Positions 15,926 to 24,034 of a stretch of DNA of 64,000 bases are shown here, in pieces. Under the pieces are notes generated by a model. The model made no database searches and was not told where the DNA came from. It was given only the letters and a program-made list of their open reading frames with translations. Each line of letters begins with the position of its first letter. The stretch's first letter is position 1. The stretch comes from Oscillatoria nigro-viridis PCC 7112 (GTDB lineage Bacteria > Cyanobacteriota > Cyanobacteriia > Cyanobacteriales > Microcoleaceae), in assembly GCF_000317475.1 (NCBI RefSeq), contig NC_019729.1, forward strand, positions 4,540,501 to 4,604,500, given 5' to 3'. The translations under genes were made by a program, and so were the position numbers.

Positions 15926-17625
15926 TGTCCAACAAAAAAATTCTGATAGTTGAAGACGAGAGTATCATTGCGGAAGACATTTCCGACTGTTTAATATCTC
16001 TAGGATATAGAATAACTGGCATGGTCTATTCGGGAGAAGAAGCGATTGAATCGGCAGCCAAGTTGCGCCCGGATTTAGTTTTAATGGATGTTAACCTGCA
16101 AGGAGAAATCGACGGCATTGCAGCAGCCGAAGAAATTCGCTTGCGCTTTCAAATTCCGGTAGTTTATCTGACAGCTTATGCAGATGAAACTACTTTGCGG
16201 CGAGTCAATAGTACAAAACCGTTCGGCTATATTGTCAAGCCATTTGAAGAAAAAAACTTGCACACAACTATTCAACTGGCATTTTACCGACATCAGTATG
16301 ACAGCTTGACCAACCTGCCGAATCGTTCATTTTTGCGAGAAAAGTTAAGTCTAGTATTAGATGGTCAAAAAGAATTGTCAGGAGTCGTTCCAGTTGTCAC
16401 GCTTAGCTTAGATAAAATCAACCGCATTAACAGTACCTGGGGACACGATATCGGCGACTCAGTGCTTTGCACCATCGCCCAGCGACTAACTAACTGCATG
16501 GAAAACATTAATATTGTTGCTCGTTTGGAAGCGGCAGAATTCGCGCTGATTCTCAAACCAGTTGCAGACAAACAGGATGTGGCTAAGATTGCTCAAAACA
16601 TTTTAGATATTGTATCCCAAGGTATGATTGTCAAAGATTGCGAAGTCTATGTCACTGCTAGTATGGGGATCTGCTTGTATCCCGGGGACGGCACCGACGG
16701 AGATGAAATGCTGAAAAATGCTTATATAGCAATGTATCAATCTCAGCAGAAAGGCGGCAATACTTATCATTTTTATACAGCAAAGAATGCTAATTTTTTT
16801 ATCAATACACTTCTTCAAGAAACTTGCTTGCGCCAGGCTTTAAAAAGCTCAGAGTTTGAAATATACTATCAGCCGCAAATAGAAATAAAAACAGGTAAAA
16901 TCATTGGGGCTGAAGCTTTGGTGCGCTGGAATCATCCAGAACGGGGGCGAGTTTCTCCCGGAGAATTTATTCCAATGGCTGAAGAAATGGGCTTGATTGC
17001 ACCGTTGGGTGAATGGGTATTAGAGACTGCTTGCAGGCAAAATAAAACATGGCAAAGAGCAGGTTTATCGCCCCTGCGAGTGGCAGTTAATGTGTCAGCC
17101 CGTCAATTTGAGCGCAAAAATTTCACGGAAAGAGTCAGGGAGATATTAACAGAAACCGATCTCGATCCCAAGTGTTTGGAATTAGAACTGACGGAAAGTC
17201 TGGTTTTGCAAGACGAAATTGCAGCAGCTAAAGCTTTGATGGTGTGGAGAGATATGGGGATTAGGATAGCAATTGATGATTTTGGGACTGGATATTCTTC
17301 TTTGAGTTATCCGAAACGCTTTCCGTTTGATGCGATCAAAATTGACAAGAGTTTTATTCGCGATATTGCAGACGATCGCCAAAATGCAGCGATTACAATA
17401 GCGATTATTCAAATGGCACACTGCATGAACATGACGGTGGTGGCTGAGGGGGTAGAAAATAAGCAGGAACTTGATTTTTTGTGCGAGCACGAATGCGACG
17501 AAATTCAAGGCTATCTTTTCAGTCAGGCTTTGCCAAGGGCTGAGTTTGAAGCGCTGCTGAAAAGCGATAAGTGCTGGAATTTAGATCGATTCCGGTTGCA
17601 ATCCTCCGGAATAGTTGACTGTTGA
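15925..17625 (+). CDS. Response regulator with degenerate GGDEF and intact EAL domains
   Basis: 566 residues from GTG 15925, overlapping the kinase stop. REC domain (1-125) with phosphoacceptor D55 in LMDVN and K in VKPFEE. GGDEF-like domain (about 130-290) with a decayed signature: LEAAEFAL stands where GGDEF is expected, so cyclase activity is unlikely. EAL domain (about 305-550) with the full set GAEALVRW, NVSARQ, ELTES, DDFGTGYSS, KIDKSF, AEGVE and QGYLFS, so it should hydrolyse c-di-GMP. Probably activated by the upstream PAS kinase. The last codons (IVDC and stop) lie inside a TTGACTG heptamer array. Confidence 0.92.
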   Translation: MSNKKILIVEDESIIAEDISDCLISLGYRITGMVYSGEEAIESAAKLRPDLVLMDVNLQGEIDGIAAAEEIRLRFQIPVVYLTAYADETTLRRVNSTKPFGYIVKPFEEKNLHTTIQLAFYRHQYDSLTNLPNRSFLREKLSLVLDGQKELSGVVPVVTLSLDKINRINSTWGHDIGDSVLCTIAQRLTNCMENINIVARLEAAEFALILKPVADKQDVAKIAQNILDIVSQGMIVKDCEVYVTASMGICLYPGDGTDGDEMLKNAYIAMYQSQQKGGNTYHFYTAKNANFFINTLLQETCLRQALKSSEFEIYYQPQIEIKTGKIIGAEALVRWNHPERGRVSPGEFIPMAEEMGLIAPLGEWVLETACRQNKTWQRAGLSPLRVAVNVSARQFERKNFTERVREILTETDLDPKCLELELTESLVLQDEIAAAKALMVWRDMGIRIAIDDFGTGYSSLSYPKRFPFDAIKIDKSFIRDIADDRQNAAITIAIIQMAHCMNMTVVAEGVENKQELDFLCEHECDEIQGYLFSQALPRAEFEALLKSDKCWNLDRFRLQSSGIVDC

Positions 17626-17669
17626 CTGTTGACTGTTGACTGATGACTGATGACTGATGACTGATGACT
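17613..17669 (+). repeat. STRR heptamer array (TTGACTG then ATGACTG)
   Basis: Four TTGACTG units followed by about four ATGACTG units. The first unit supplies the final residues and stop codon of the EAL gene, so the array defines its C-terminus. It ends 3 bp before the stop of the convergent J-domain gene. Confidence 0.9.
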
Positions 17670-17672
17670 AAT

Positions 17673-18998
17673 TTAAAAGATACGATCGCCCAACCAACTT
17701 CCCAGCCACAGCCCAAAACCGGAAGTAGCCACCAACAGGATAAACGTATAAAGCCCGCTGGAGTTGTGGCTCAACCTTTCTGCAGCTACCATCCGCGCCA
17801 CAACTCCAGCAATAATCCCGATCGCAGCCCAAGCCCCATAAACAGTCTTAGACCCGGCGATAGCCAAGGCTTGGACGATCGCCCCCGAACCCGCCCCAGC
17901 AAAAGCCCCCGCCCACGCCCCGATCCCCAGCCCGATCGCACCAGAGAGCCCGACGGGGCCGCCAGAATTCACGCCTACTTCCGTCGCCAGCCCGCACGTC
18001 AAGCCGACAATCGCCCAACACACGGCCGCCACCAACGCCTTAACCCAATTCCCAGAACCCGTTCCCGCCAGCAATCCCACCACTGTCACCACTCCCCCTA
18101 CAGCCAACACAGCAGCCACAGCCCGAGACTCTGCGTCGGAACTGGCGATCGCCCCCAAACCAGCACCAACTGCGCCCCAAGCAGCCCCTGTTACCATTCC
18201 TCCCGCCTGAAAACCGGCGATCGATCCCCCTACCGCCCCAGCCAAAACTAACGCCGCCAGCCACACTCTAGGCGTTGCCGAACCCTCCGCCAGCAAAATC
18301 GCGGCCCACAGCCAATCTGCACCGCAGATTAAAGCCCACATCCACAGCGGGGCGACTGATACCGTCAAAATCCAACCCGTCAAAGCGTAACTCGCCACGG
18401 CGATTGCCAGCGGCCACCCAGGGAAGCTGGAATAGTGTTGAGATGGCCGCACTTCCCTCGGCGCGCTTCGCGGTTTTGAGTATTGAGTTGAAAATTCTGT
18501 TTTCCTTTTCGAGGTAAGCTTTCGATAGTTTTGAGATGGCCGTGCTTCCCTCGCAACGCTTCGCCCAGGTTGCTTTGTGCCCCGCCACGCTTGGCGATTT
18601 TGAGTGGTAAATCGTTTCTTGCTGGAAGAGTTTTTTTGAGTGAGAAATTTTTTGGAGGCGGCTTTTGGGCGGGTTTGACGGCGCTGGGAACCAGGGCTGG
18701 CGGCTGATTTTCCAGAACGCCTTCTCAGCGGTTTTTCCGGCGCAGGCGGCGGTGGCTGCTGAAACTGTTTTTCGATCGACCTCGATGATTCAGGCTGACT
18801 CAGAAACAACACCAACTGCTGGTAAGCTTCATTAATTTCTGTTAATCGCTGTTGAGCTTTTTGTTGCAGGCGATCGTTGTGGGCAAAGCGATCGGGATGC
18901 CACACAAACGCTAAATCCCTGTAAGCGCGCTTAATTTCTTCTAGGGAACTTCCCGGCTCAATTTCGAGGATTTCGTAGCATCGATTAATGTCAGCCAT
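17673..18998 (-). CDS. J-domain (DnaJ-like) membrane protein
   Basis: 441 residues from ATG 18998 (MADINRCYEILEIEPGSSLE), where the J-domain begins; longer in-frame starts include repeat-derived sequence. J-domain (1-70) with the essential HPD in VWHPDRF. Then a basic, Ser/Arg-rich linker (about 85-215) with internal similarity (REVRPSQHY and REARPSQNY). The C-terminal half is very Gly/Ala-rich with several hydrophobic, membrane-spanning stretches. Likely a membrane-tethered co-chaperone that recruits Hsp70; client unknown. Convergent with the EAL gene. Confidence 0.8.
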   Translation of the reverse strand: MADINRCYEILEIEPGSSLEEIKRAYRDLAFVWHPDRFAHNDRLQQKAQQRLTEINEAYQQLVLFLSQPESSRSIEKQFQQPPPPAPEKPLRRRSGKSAASPGSQRRQTRPKAASKKFLTQKNSSSKKRFTTQNRQAWRGTKQPGRSVAREARPSQNYRKLTSKRKTEFSTQYSKPRSAPREVRPSQHYSSFPGWPLAIAVASYALTGWILTVSVAPLWMWALICGADWLWAAILLAEGSATPRVWLAALVLAGAVGGSIAGFQAGGMVTGAAWGAVGAGLGAIASSDAESRAVAAVLAVGGVVTVVGLLAGTGSGNWVKALVAAVCWAIVGLTCGLATEVGVNSGGPVGLSGAIGLGIGAWAGAFAGAGSGAIVQALAIAGSKTVYGAWAAIGIIAGVVARMVAAERLSHNSSGLYTFILLVATSGFGLWLGSWLGDRIF

Positions 18999-19024
18999 AG
19001 GCTTGGGGCAGGTGTTTGTAAATT

Positions 19025-19055
19025 CGCGTGAAGCGAAGCTATCCCGTAGGGAATC
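19025..19055. repeat. Dispersed repeat GCGTGAAGCG...GGGAATCG, copy 1
   Basis: The element (core AGCTATCCCGTAGGGAATCG) is also found inverted at 37488-37517 and inside a coding region at 58269-58302. It lies upstream of the J-domain start. Confidence 0.75.
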
Positions 19056-19100
19056 GTACTTAACATCTTGTACTATTCTCAGCCAAGCTGCACAGTAAGC

Positions 19101-19129
19101 CGATTTGAGATTTGAGATTTGAGATTTGG
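19101..19129. repeat. STRR heptamer array (GATTTGA)
   Basis: Four tandem GATTTGA units upstream of the J-domain gene. A similar GATTTGA run occurs at 61171-61188. Confidence 0.8.
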
Positions 19130-19245
19130 ACTTACGCATCACAACCTTCAGAAACCGGGTTTTTTACCGTTTCTGCAAGCTGTAACGAAGTATGATGCAA
19201 AAAACTCGGTTTCTGACCACCCGTGCGTTTACCGCTTGCGAGTCA

Positions 19246-19367
19246 TAGAAGATAACATCCAAGATTTCTCTCTTTGACTGAGTAGGCGGTCTGGTTTTCT
19301 TGTTTCGGGGTCATAATGGCTCGATGAGTTCCCACTCTCGATCGGTTAAGCTGCCGGAGTACGACAT
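19246..19367 (-). pseudogene. 5' remnant of an IS5-type transposase
   Basis: On the minus strand, ATG at 19367 opens MSYSGSLTDREWELIEPL, followed by an in-frame TGA and then PRNKKTRPPTQSKREILDV with IFY. This is the well-known N-terminus of IS5-family transposases. The frame then loses similarity near 19246, so only about 40 codons remain, with one premature stop. It is a dead insertion remnant. Confidence 0.65.
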
Positions 19368-19535
19368 TTTTTTTCCGATCTTAGCCGATCGTCAGAAAGC
19401 CCAAATAGGTTCTATAAGCTTTACAGCTATTTAGCTGTACCTCACCCAACTCTGAAGTGCTATATACTGGAGAAGAAAAATCGCCCTCAAAGGCAAATGT
19501 CAGCATTGTACTATTGAACTAAGAATAAATGGCTC

Positions 19536-19871
19536 ATGCTTCCTTTTGCATCTCGTATTGTATGCCAAACCTTACTTTTATTGAGTCTGTTAAATACCCC
19601 TGCCACAGCAACCCAAGTCTGGATTGGTGCTGGACGAATTACTGATGGTATTGGACAAGGAGGCTCGGTTAAACTGAAACTAGAAATTGAGGGCAATCAT
19701 GTCAGATCTATATACGGGTTTCATTTGAATGGTGCTATCTCTAATGGAACGATTAGTACAAAATTGGCTCATTGGCGGTTTAGAAAGTGTTCACAAGATT
19801 TGTGTGTAACTTTAAACCGAATCCGACCCAAGCAAACAATTTTCTATCGGCTGCACAGAACAAATAAATAA
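19536..19871 (+). CDS. Small exported hypothetical protein
   Basis: 111 residues. A signal peptide is likely (hydrophobic LLLLSLLN, then TPATA|TQ). The mature part is beta-rich (WIGAGRITDGIGQGGSVKLK) with two cysteines. I do not recognise the family. It stops 12 bp before the CHASE2 kinase on the same strand, so the two are probably one transcript and the small protein may act with the sensor's periplasmic domain (inference from position). Confidence 0.55.
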   Translation: MLPFASRIVCQTLLLLSLLNTPATATQVWIGAGRITDGIGQGGSVKLKLEIEGNHVRSIYGFHLNGAISNGTISTKLAHWRFRKCSQDLCVTLNRIRPKQTIFYRLHRTNK

Positions 19872-19883
19872 TGGAAAGATAGA

Positions 19884-21863
19884 ATGAACACTGTCAGATA
19901 TCGTCCAGCAATAGGTCTTTGCTTAATAACTGTTTGGAGCTTATTTTACTGTGCAGTATCTAGCAACTTACCTATTCTCAATAAAATGGAGCTGGACATT
20001 CAGGATAGTCTAATAAGACTGCATAAACCAAGGCGTCTGCCCGAGGAAATTCTCCTGCTTAAAATCAAGCAGCCTGCAATTTTAGGATATAACTTTCATA
20101 ACTTATATAAACTGAATATTTTCTATGCAAATTTAGTGAAAACCTTAATCAACAGTGGTGCAAAGCTTGTAGTCATAAATTTGCCAGATCAAATGAGCCA
20201 GTACATTGATGTTGATACAGCTCCTCAGTTAGAACATCCCTTTCAAGAGTTGATTAGTAAATATTCAAACCAGATTGTTTTGGTGGCTCGTTCAAGCAAC
20301 TTGCCATCCGAAAATTCCGTGCTAAATAATTATAATAATTTACTTCCTTTCGACAATGAAAGTATCAATCCTTCTATTCGCCCAGAGCAGATAGTAAGTT
20401 ACTTCAGATATGCAGCACATCCACAAAGCTTAGACAGCCCAGCTCGAAAAGCCGAGCTATTTTCCAATTTTAGCTATGAAGACGATCCAGATATTAATAT
20501 ACATCATAAGGTTAAATCTGTGGCAACGATGGCATTAGAAAAATTCTATATGAACTCAGGAAATATCAGAGGTTTTCAAAATATCACCAATTTACAAACT
20601 CTTGTATCTTTTCAAATAAACTTCTGGGGTTCGGGTGATAGATTTCCTAGTATTGAGCTTGATTTTCAATGTCCTTCCTCTCAGCTAGAGAGAGAACACT
20701 GTCATCCTTCTTTTGACCGCCAATCTCTTCAGAAGCTCCATGATAAACTTGTATTAATCGATCTTCCCGAAGGGAAAGGATCTGAAACCTATCGAGAACT
20801 ATCTCCTTTTGGGGAGATGTCTGTTGCAGAAGTAGAAGCTAATCAAATAGCTAGTTTGATGACCCATTCATTTCTGACAAGAATCCCGAATTGGTATGAC
20901 TACATCATCACAACTTTGGGTCTTGACTCGATCGGCCTATATATACTTAGCCAAGGCAAAAAGCATAAACTTATACCTGTTTATAGGCTGGTTGGCGGGT
21001 TTCTTACGATCTTGGTAGGAAGCTATGTAGGTTTAAGTTTTATCTTGTTCTATCGAGGGTTAATTATTCCATTATCCATCCCAATTTTAGGTTGGGTAGG
21101 AACAGGTTCAGGTGTAGCCATTTATTCAATTATCAGGCAGTCTATCCAACAACAGCAGAAATTAGCTGAGCGACAAGCTATTCTGTTGCAATCGCGGAAA
21201 CTCCTCCATCGAGTTGCAACAGACATTCATGATGGCCCACTTCAAGAACTCAAATTGGCTATGGATAGTATTGAACTTCTAGCCCTCAGTCATCCATCTC
21301 CCCTGATGAACTCAATCTTAGATCGATTAGAAGCAGTTGGGCTTGCGCTTCGCAATCAGCTCAGCAGCACACGGACAATTGCAGAAAAGCTAGAGATTAC
21401 ACCAGAATTGCAAGATGGACTCGATCGGGGGATACACCAATGGCTCCAAAAACTGATTAACTCAAGAGAATTAACCTTGAGTGTCAAAGAGCATCTACAA
21501 CCCCTGCGAGAACCCAAATCTGATAGTGCTTGGATTGATTCGAGAGAGGATATATTTCGCTTTTTTCGAGAAGCGATCGCTAATGTGATTCGTCATGCCC
21601 AACCTCCAAACGGATCGGCAACGCAAGTTTCAGTCTCGCTTACTCAAAAAGATCATCAGTGCCGATTAGCGATCGAGAATAATGGAACTAGCCTCACCCC
21701 TATCTTATTAGATATTCCTCACAAGAAACGTCGTAGTGGTGGATATGGCACTAAACTGATGAAAACTATTGCCGCTGAGATCCCAAATGGGGCTTGGCAA
21801 AGGGTTCAATTAGAAGAAGGTGGGATGCGGGTAACACTAGAATGGACGATTGACACCCCATAA
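19884..21863 (+). CDS. CHASE2-domain sensor histidine kinase (NarL-type partner)
   Basis: 659 residues; GGAAAG lies about 7 nt before the ATG. One membrane segment near 10-27, then an extracytoplasmic CHASE2 domain (about 40-320), three closely spaced membrane segments (about 335-415), then a HisKA_3-like dimerisation helix with H449 in TDIHDGPLQELKLAMD and an HATPase with FREAIANVIRHAQ and GGYGTKLMKTI. The HDGxxQ motif is typical of kinases that phosphorylate NarL/LuxR-type regulators. Such a regulator is encoded tail to tail, 23 bp away, at 21887-22546. The stimulus is unknown. Confidence 0.88.
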   Translation: MNTVRYRPAIGLCLITVWSLFYCAVSSNLPILNKMELDIQDSLIRLHKPRRLPEEILLLKIKQPAILGYNFHNLYKLNIFYANLVKTLINSGAKLVVINLPDQMSQYIDVDTAPQLEHPFQELISKYSNQIVLVARSSNLPSENSVLNNYNNLLPFDNESINPSIRPEQIVSYFRYAAHPQSLDSPARKAELFSNFSYEDDPDINIHHKVKSVATMALEKFYMNSGNIRGFQNITNLQTLVSFQINFWGSGDRFPSIELDFQCPSSQLEREHCHPSFDRQSLQKLHDKLVLIDLPEGKGSETYRELSPFGEMSVAEVEANQIASLMTHSFLTRIPNWYDYIITTLGLDSIGLYILSQGKKHKLIPVYRLVGGFLTILVGSYVGLSFILFYRGLIIPLSIPILGWVGTGSGVAIYSIIRQSIQQQQKLAERQAILLQSRKLLHRVATDIHDGPLQELKLAMDSIELLALSHPSPLMNSILDRLEAVGLALRNQLSSTRTIAEKLEITPELQDGLDRGIHQWLQKLINSRELTLSVKEHLQPLREPKSDSAWIDSREDIFRFFREAIANVIRHAQPPNGSATQVSVSLTQKDHQCRLAIENNGTSLTPILLDIPHKKRRSGGYGTKLMKTIAAEIPNGAWQRVQLEEGGMRVTLEWTIDTP

Positions 21864-21886
21864 CATGATAACAAAGAAGGGTATAA

Positions 21887-22546
21887 CTATCCGATCAACC
21901 TACGTTTAATTGCCTCCATGCAAACTGCGATTCGGGTATTAGTAAGTTGACCGTCAAGCTGATCGACATTCAGTTTTGCTTTGAGACTCTGGACGTAGTT
22001 CTGAGCTGTTTTGAGGGATATGTGCATCCGATCTGCAATTGCCTGATCCGTAAGGGCTTGGTTGCATAACAAGTCCAGTACCGTTCTATCCTTATCAGTC
22101 AAGGGCATTTCGTTCATTAAATTACGAGGAATCTTACACTGTCCGGCTAAAGCACTACGACCTCCTTCTAGAAAAGCATTCCGTCTTTCCATTTTATTAA
22201 CGACAGCAAATCCCCCTTGATGTTCAAATATTTGCTTGAGGACTTGCCTTAAATAGCTTGGTTCGCTGGTATAGACGAGAACATTTAACAGAGGGTGATG
22301 CTCAAAAATGTGGTTTAGTAGCGCTAAACCAGGCTTGGCTGACTCCTCGCCTGTCAAAGTCCCAAATTGTAAGTCAACTACTACTAAATCTATGTTCTCT
22401 TGCTTGAGTTGCTCAATCCCCTCTTCAGGGGTTTCCTGAATAATGCAGGAACACTGAGGCTCTATCATCCTCAAAAATTCACAATTATTTTGACCGACTT
22501 CAGGGTGATCCTCAATGACCAGAAAGCGTTGTGTTTGAGAACTCAT
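21887..22546 (-). CDS. NarL/LuxR-type response regulator
   Basis: 219 residues. REC domain (about 7-130) with phosphoacceptor D58 in LVVVDLQFG and acidic pair E12/D13. C-terminal LuxR HTH (about 150-212): LTDKDRTVLDLLCNQALTDQ, then AIADRMHISLKTAQNYV. Probable partner of the CHASE2 kinase encoded convergently. An IS200/IS605-type remnant starts about 12 bp upstream of its ATG, so the original promoter may have been lost or replaced. Confidence 0.88.
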   Translation of the reverse strand: MSSQTQRFLVIEDHPEVGQNNCEFLRMIEPQCSCIIQETPEEGIEQLKQENIDLVVVDLQFGTLTGEESAKPGLALLNHIFEHHPLLNVLVYTSEPSYLRQVLKQIFEHQGGFAVVNKMERRNAFLEGGRSALAGQCKIPRNLMNEMPLTDKDRTVLDLLCNQALTDQAIADRMHISLKTAQNYVQSLKAKLNVDQLDGQLTNTRIAVCMEAIKRRLIG

Positions 22547-22558
22547 AGTTTGACCGCC

Positions 22559-23010
22559 TTGACACTCGCCAACCTAAAGGATGGGGATTCTTAATTCAGC
22601 GACTGACCTTTAAGTGTTGCGTCCTTACGGCAATACTCAAACCTTTTAACCGTAGAAATCCTACCAATTAACGAGTCTGATTCGCACCCGCCCCAGAGGG
22701 TCTATCTCCAAAAGCGTACTAGGATATTGACCTAGAGTTTGGGTATGCCCTACCCTACCTAACAAAAGTAAATTGTTTGTTTTTCTGGTTGTGAGACTTT
22801 ATTAAGCCTCTAGCTGTTTTAAGAGTTTTCGCCGCTCTTTGTCCCCCGGTTTACGCCTAAAAGTGTGTCTGAGTCCCTGTTTCACGATGGCGAAGGAGTT
22901 TAACCTTGACTATTCTAGTATACCACAAATACCAGGAATTCCCTAATTTTTAGGAATGGATTTAAGAAATTGAAGCCGTCCTTTTAGGACGGGGTTTTCA
23001 ACCCAGTTTT
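22559..23010 (-). mobile_element. IS200/IS605-family remnant or non-autonomous derivative
   Basis: Read on the minus strand, the left part ends in GAATCCCCATCCTTTAGG (22592 down), then TTGGCGAGTGTCAA, which has the shape of IS200/IS605 right ends (hairpin followed by TGTCAA). The preceding 110 bp could be decayed tnpB 3' sequence or omega-RNA. At the other side a hairpin CCGTCCTTTTAGGACGG (about 22978-22994) could be the left-end stem. No transposase is left. The region has no other gene. It separates the NarL-type regulator from the small secreted protein genes. Confidence 0.5.
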
Positions 23011-23104
23011 TTGATAACTATTTTATCATTTCTTCAGCAGACTCGTTTTCGCGACTATTTAGACTGGCTGTATAACGCGAGGTGTTACTGATAATGATAA
23101 TCGT

Positions 23105-23150
23105 GAGGGAGGGGAAAGGCGAGTGCTACTCGCCTTTTCTCTCCCTCCTC
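23105..23150 (-). terminator. Strong hairpin downstream of small secreted protein genes
   Basis: AAAGGCGAGT (23115-23124) and ACTCGCCTTT (23128-23137) are perfect arms with a GCT loop. Outside them GAGGGAGG and TCTCTCCCTC extend the stem. It lies 13 bp beyond the stop at 23163 of the minus-strand gene. There is no long T-run, so termination efficiency is uncertain. Confidence 0.6.
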
Positions 23151-23162
23151 TATTGTGTAAGC

Positions 23163-23429
23163 CTACAGAGTTACAATTTTGGCTTTATAACCTTTATGCT
23201 CTAGTTTTTGAACCTCTTTGTTAGCAGCTACACGATCTCGGAAAGTTCCAGCATTTATCCATTTTTCTTGATTGGCGCGGTGATACTGGACGCGGTATTC
23301 ATGGTGACGTTGGGATTCAAGCGCAACTTTTGTTGTTGGCTTCATAGGCTGAGCATTGGCTTGGAGGGGAACAGCAATGCCTAGCCCAAGGGTAGCTAGA
23401 GAGATCAGCGCAACCATTACCTTATTCAT
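23163..23429 (-). CDS. Small secreted SPOR-like protein, copy 1
   Basis: 88 residues. Signal peptide ends in LQANAQP (cleavage expected after ANA, about residue 26). The mature part HEYRVQYHRANQEKWINAGT, then F, and ANKEVQKLEHKGYKAKIVTL, resembles the SPOR-like beta-alpha-beta pattern, though very short. Nearly identical to the gene at 23616 (7 or so residue changes). Both genes carry their own copied upstream regions. Confidence 0.6.
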   Translation of the reverse strand: MNKVMVALISLATLGLGIAVPLQANAQPMKPTTKVALESQRHHEYRVQYHRANQEKWINAGTFRDRVAANKEVQKLEHKGYKAKIVTL

Positions 23430-23615
23430 GATTCAGACCTGTTTGTAAAGTTGATAGTTTGATTCTGTCATTCAAGTCTTTCGGTAGATAGGGGAGTAAG
23501 CGCAAATAATATTGCGTGTTTACGCAAGTCCGTCTCAGAAGAAGAAAACTCGACCTCCACTCTGGACAAAGCGGCAAATTATTAATGGCATATTTTCTCC
23601 CTCTATTGTGTAAGA

Positions 23616-23882
23616 CTACAGAGTTACAATTCTGGCTTTATAACCTTTATGCTCTAGTTTTTGAACCTGTTTGTTAGCAGATACACGAGTTCGGAAAGTT
23701 CCAGCATTGATCCATTTTTTTTGATTGGCGCGGTGATACTGGACGCGGTATTCATGGTGACGTTGGGATTGAAGCGCAACTTTTGTTGTTGGCTTCGTAG
23801 GCTGAGCATTGGCTTGGAGGGGAACAGCAATGCCAAGCCCAAGGGTAGCTAGAGAGATCAGCGCAACCATTACCTTCTTCAT
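23616..23882 (-). CDS. Small secreted SPOR-like protein, copy 2
   Basis: 88 residues, tandem paralogue of 23163-23429. Same signal peptide and same YRVQYHRANQ...KGYKARIVTL core. The duplicated block includes about 110 bp upstream, so promoters are also duplicated. Periplasmic or secreted; function unknown. Confidence 0.6.
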   Translation of the reverse strand: MKKVMVALISLATLGLGIAVPLQANAQPTKPTTKVALQSQRHHEYRVQYHRANQKKWINAGTFRTRVSANKQVQKLEHKGYKARIVTL

Positions 23883-23990
23883 GATTCAGACCTGTTTGTA
23901 AAGTTGATAGTTTGATTCTGTCATTCAAGTCTTCCGGTTGATAGGGGAGTAAGCGCAAATAATATTGCGTGTTTACGCAAGTCCGTCTTC
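23616..23990. repeat. Tandem duplication unit (partner 23163-23537)
   Basis: About 375 bp containing gene plus upstream region, repeated with a period of 453 bp and about 95% identity by eye. The upstream parts share GGGGAGTAAGCGCAAATAAT and TTGCGTGTTTACGCAAGTCC. The high identity suggests a recent duplication or gene conversion. Confidence 0.85.
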
Positions 23991-24034
23991 TGCTATAGCT
24001 ACAATGAGAAAATACTTTCGCGCGATCGGGATCT

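Noticed and set aside
17664-18251. Plus-strand Pro/Ser/Arg-rich frame of 195 codons
   Set aside because: It is antisense to the Gly/Ala-rich C-terminus of the J-domain gene; the composition is explained by the complementary codons.
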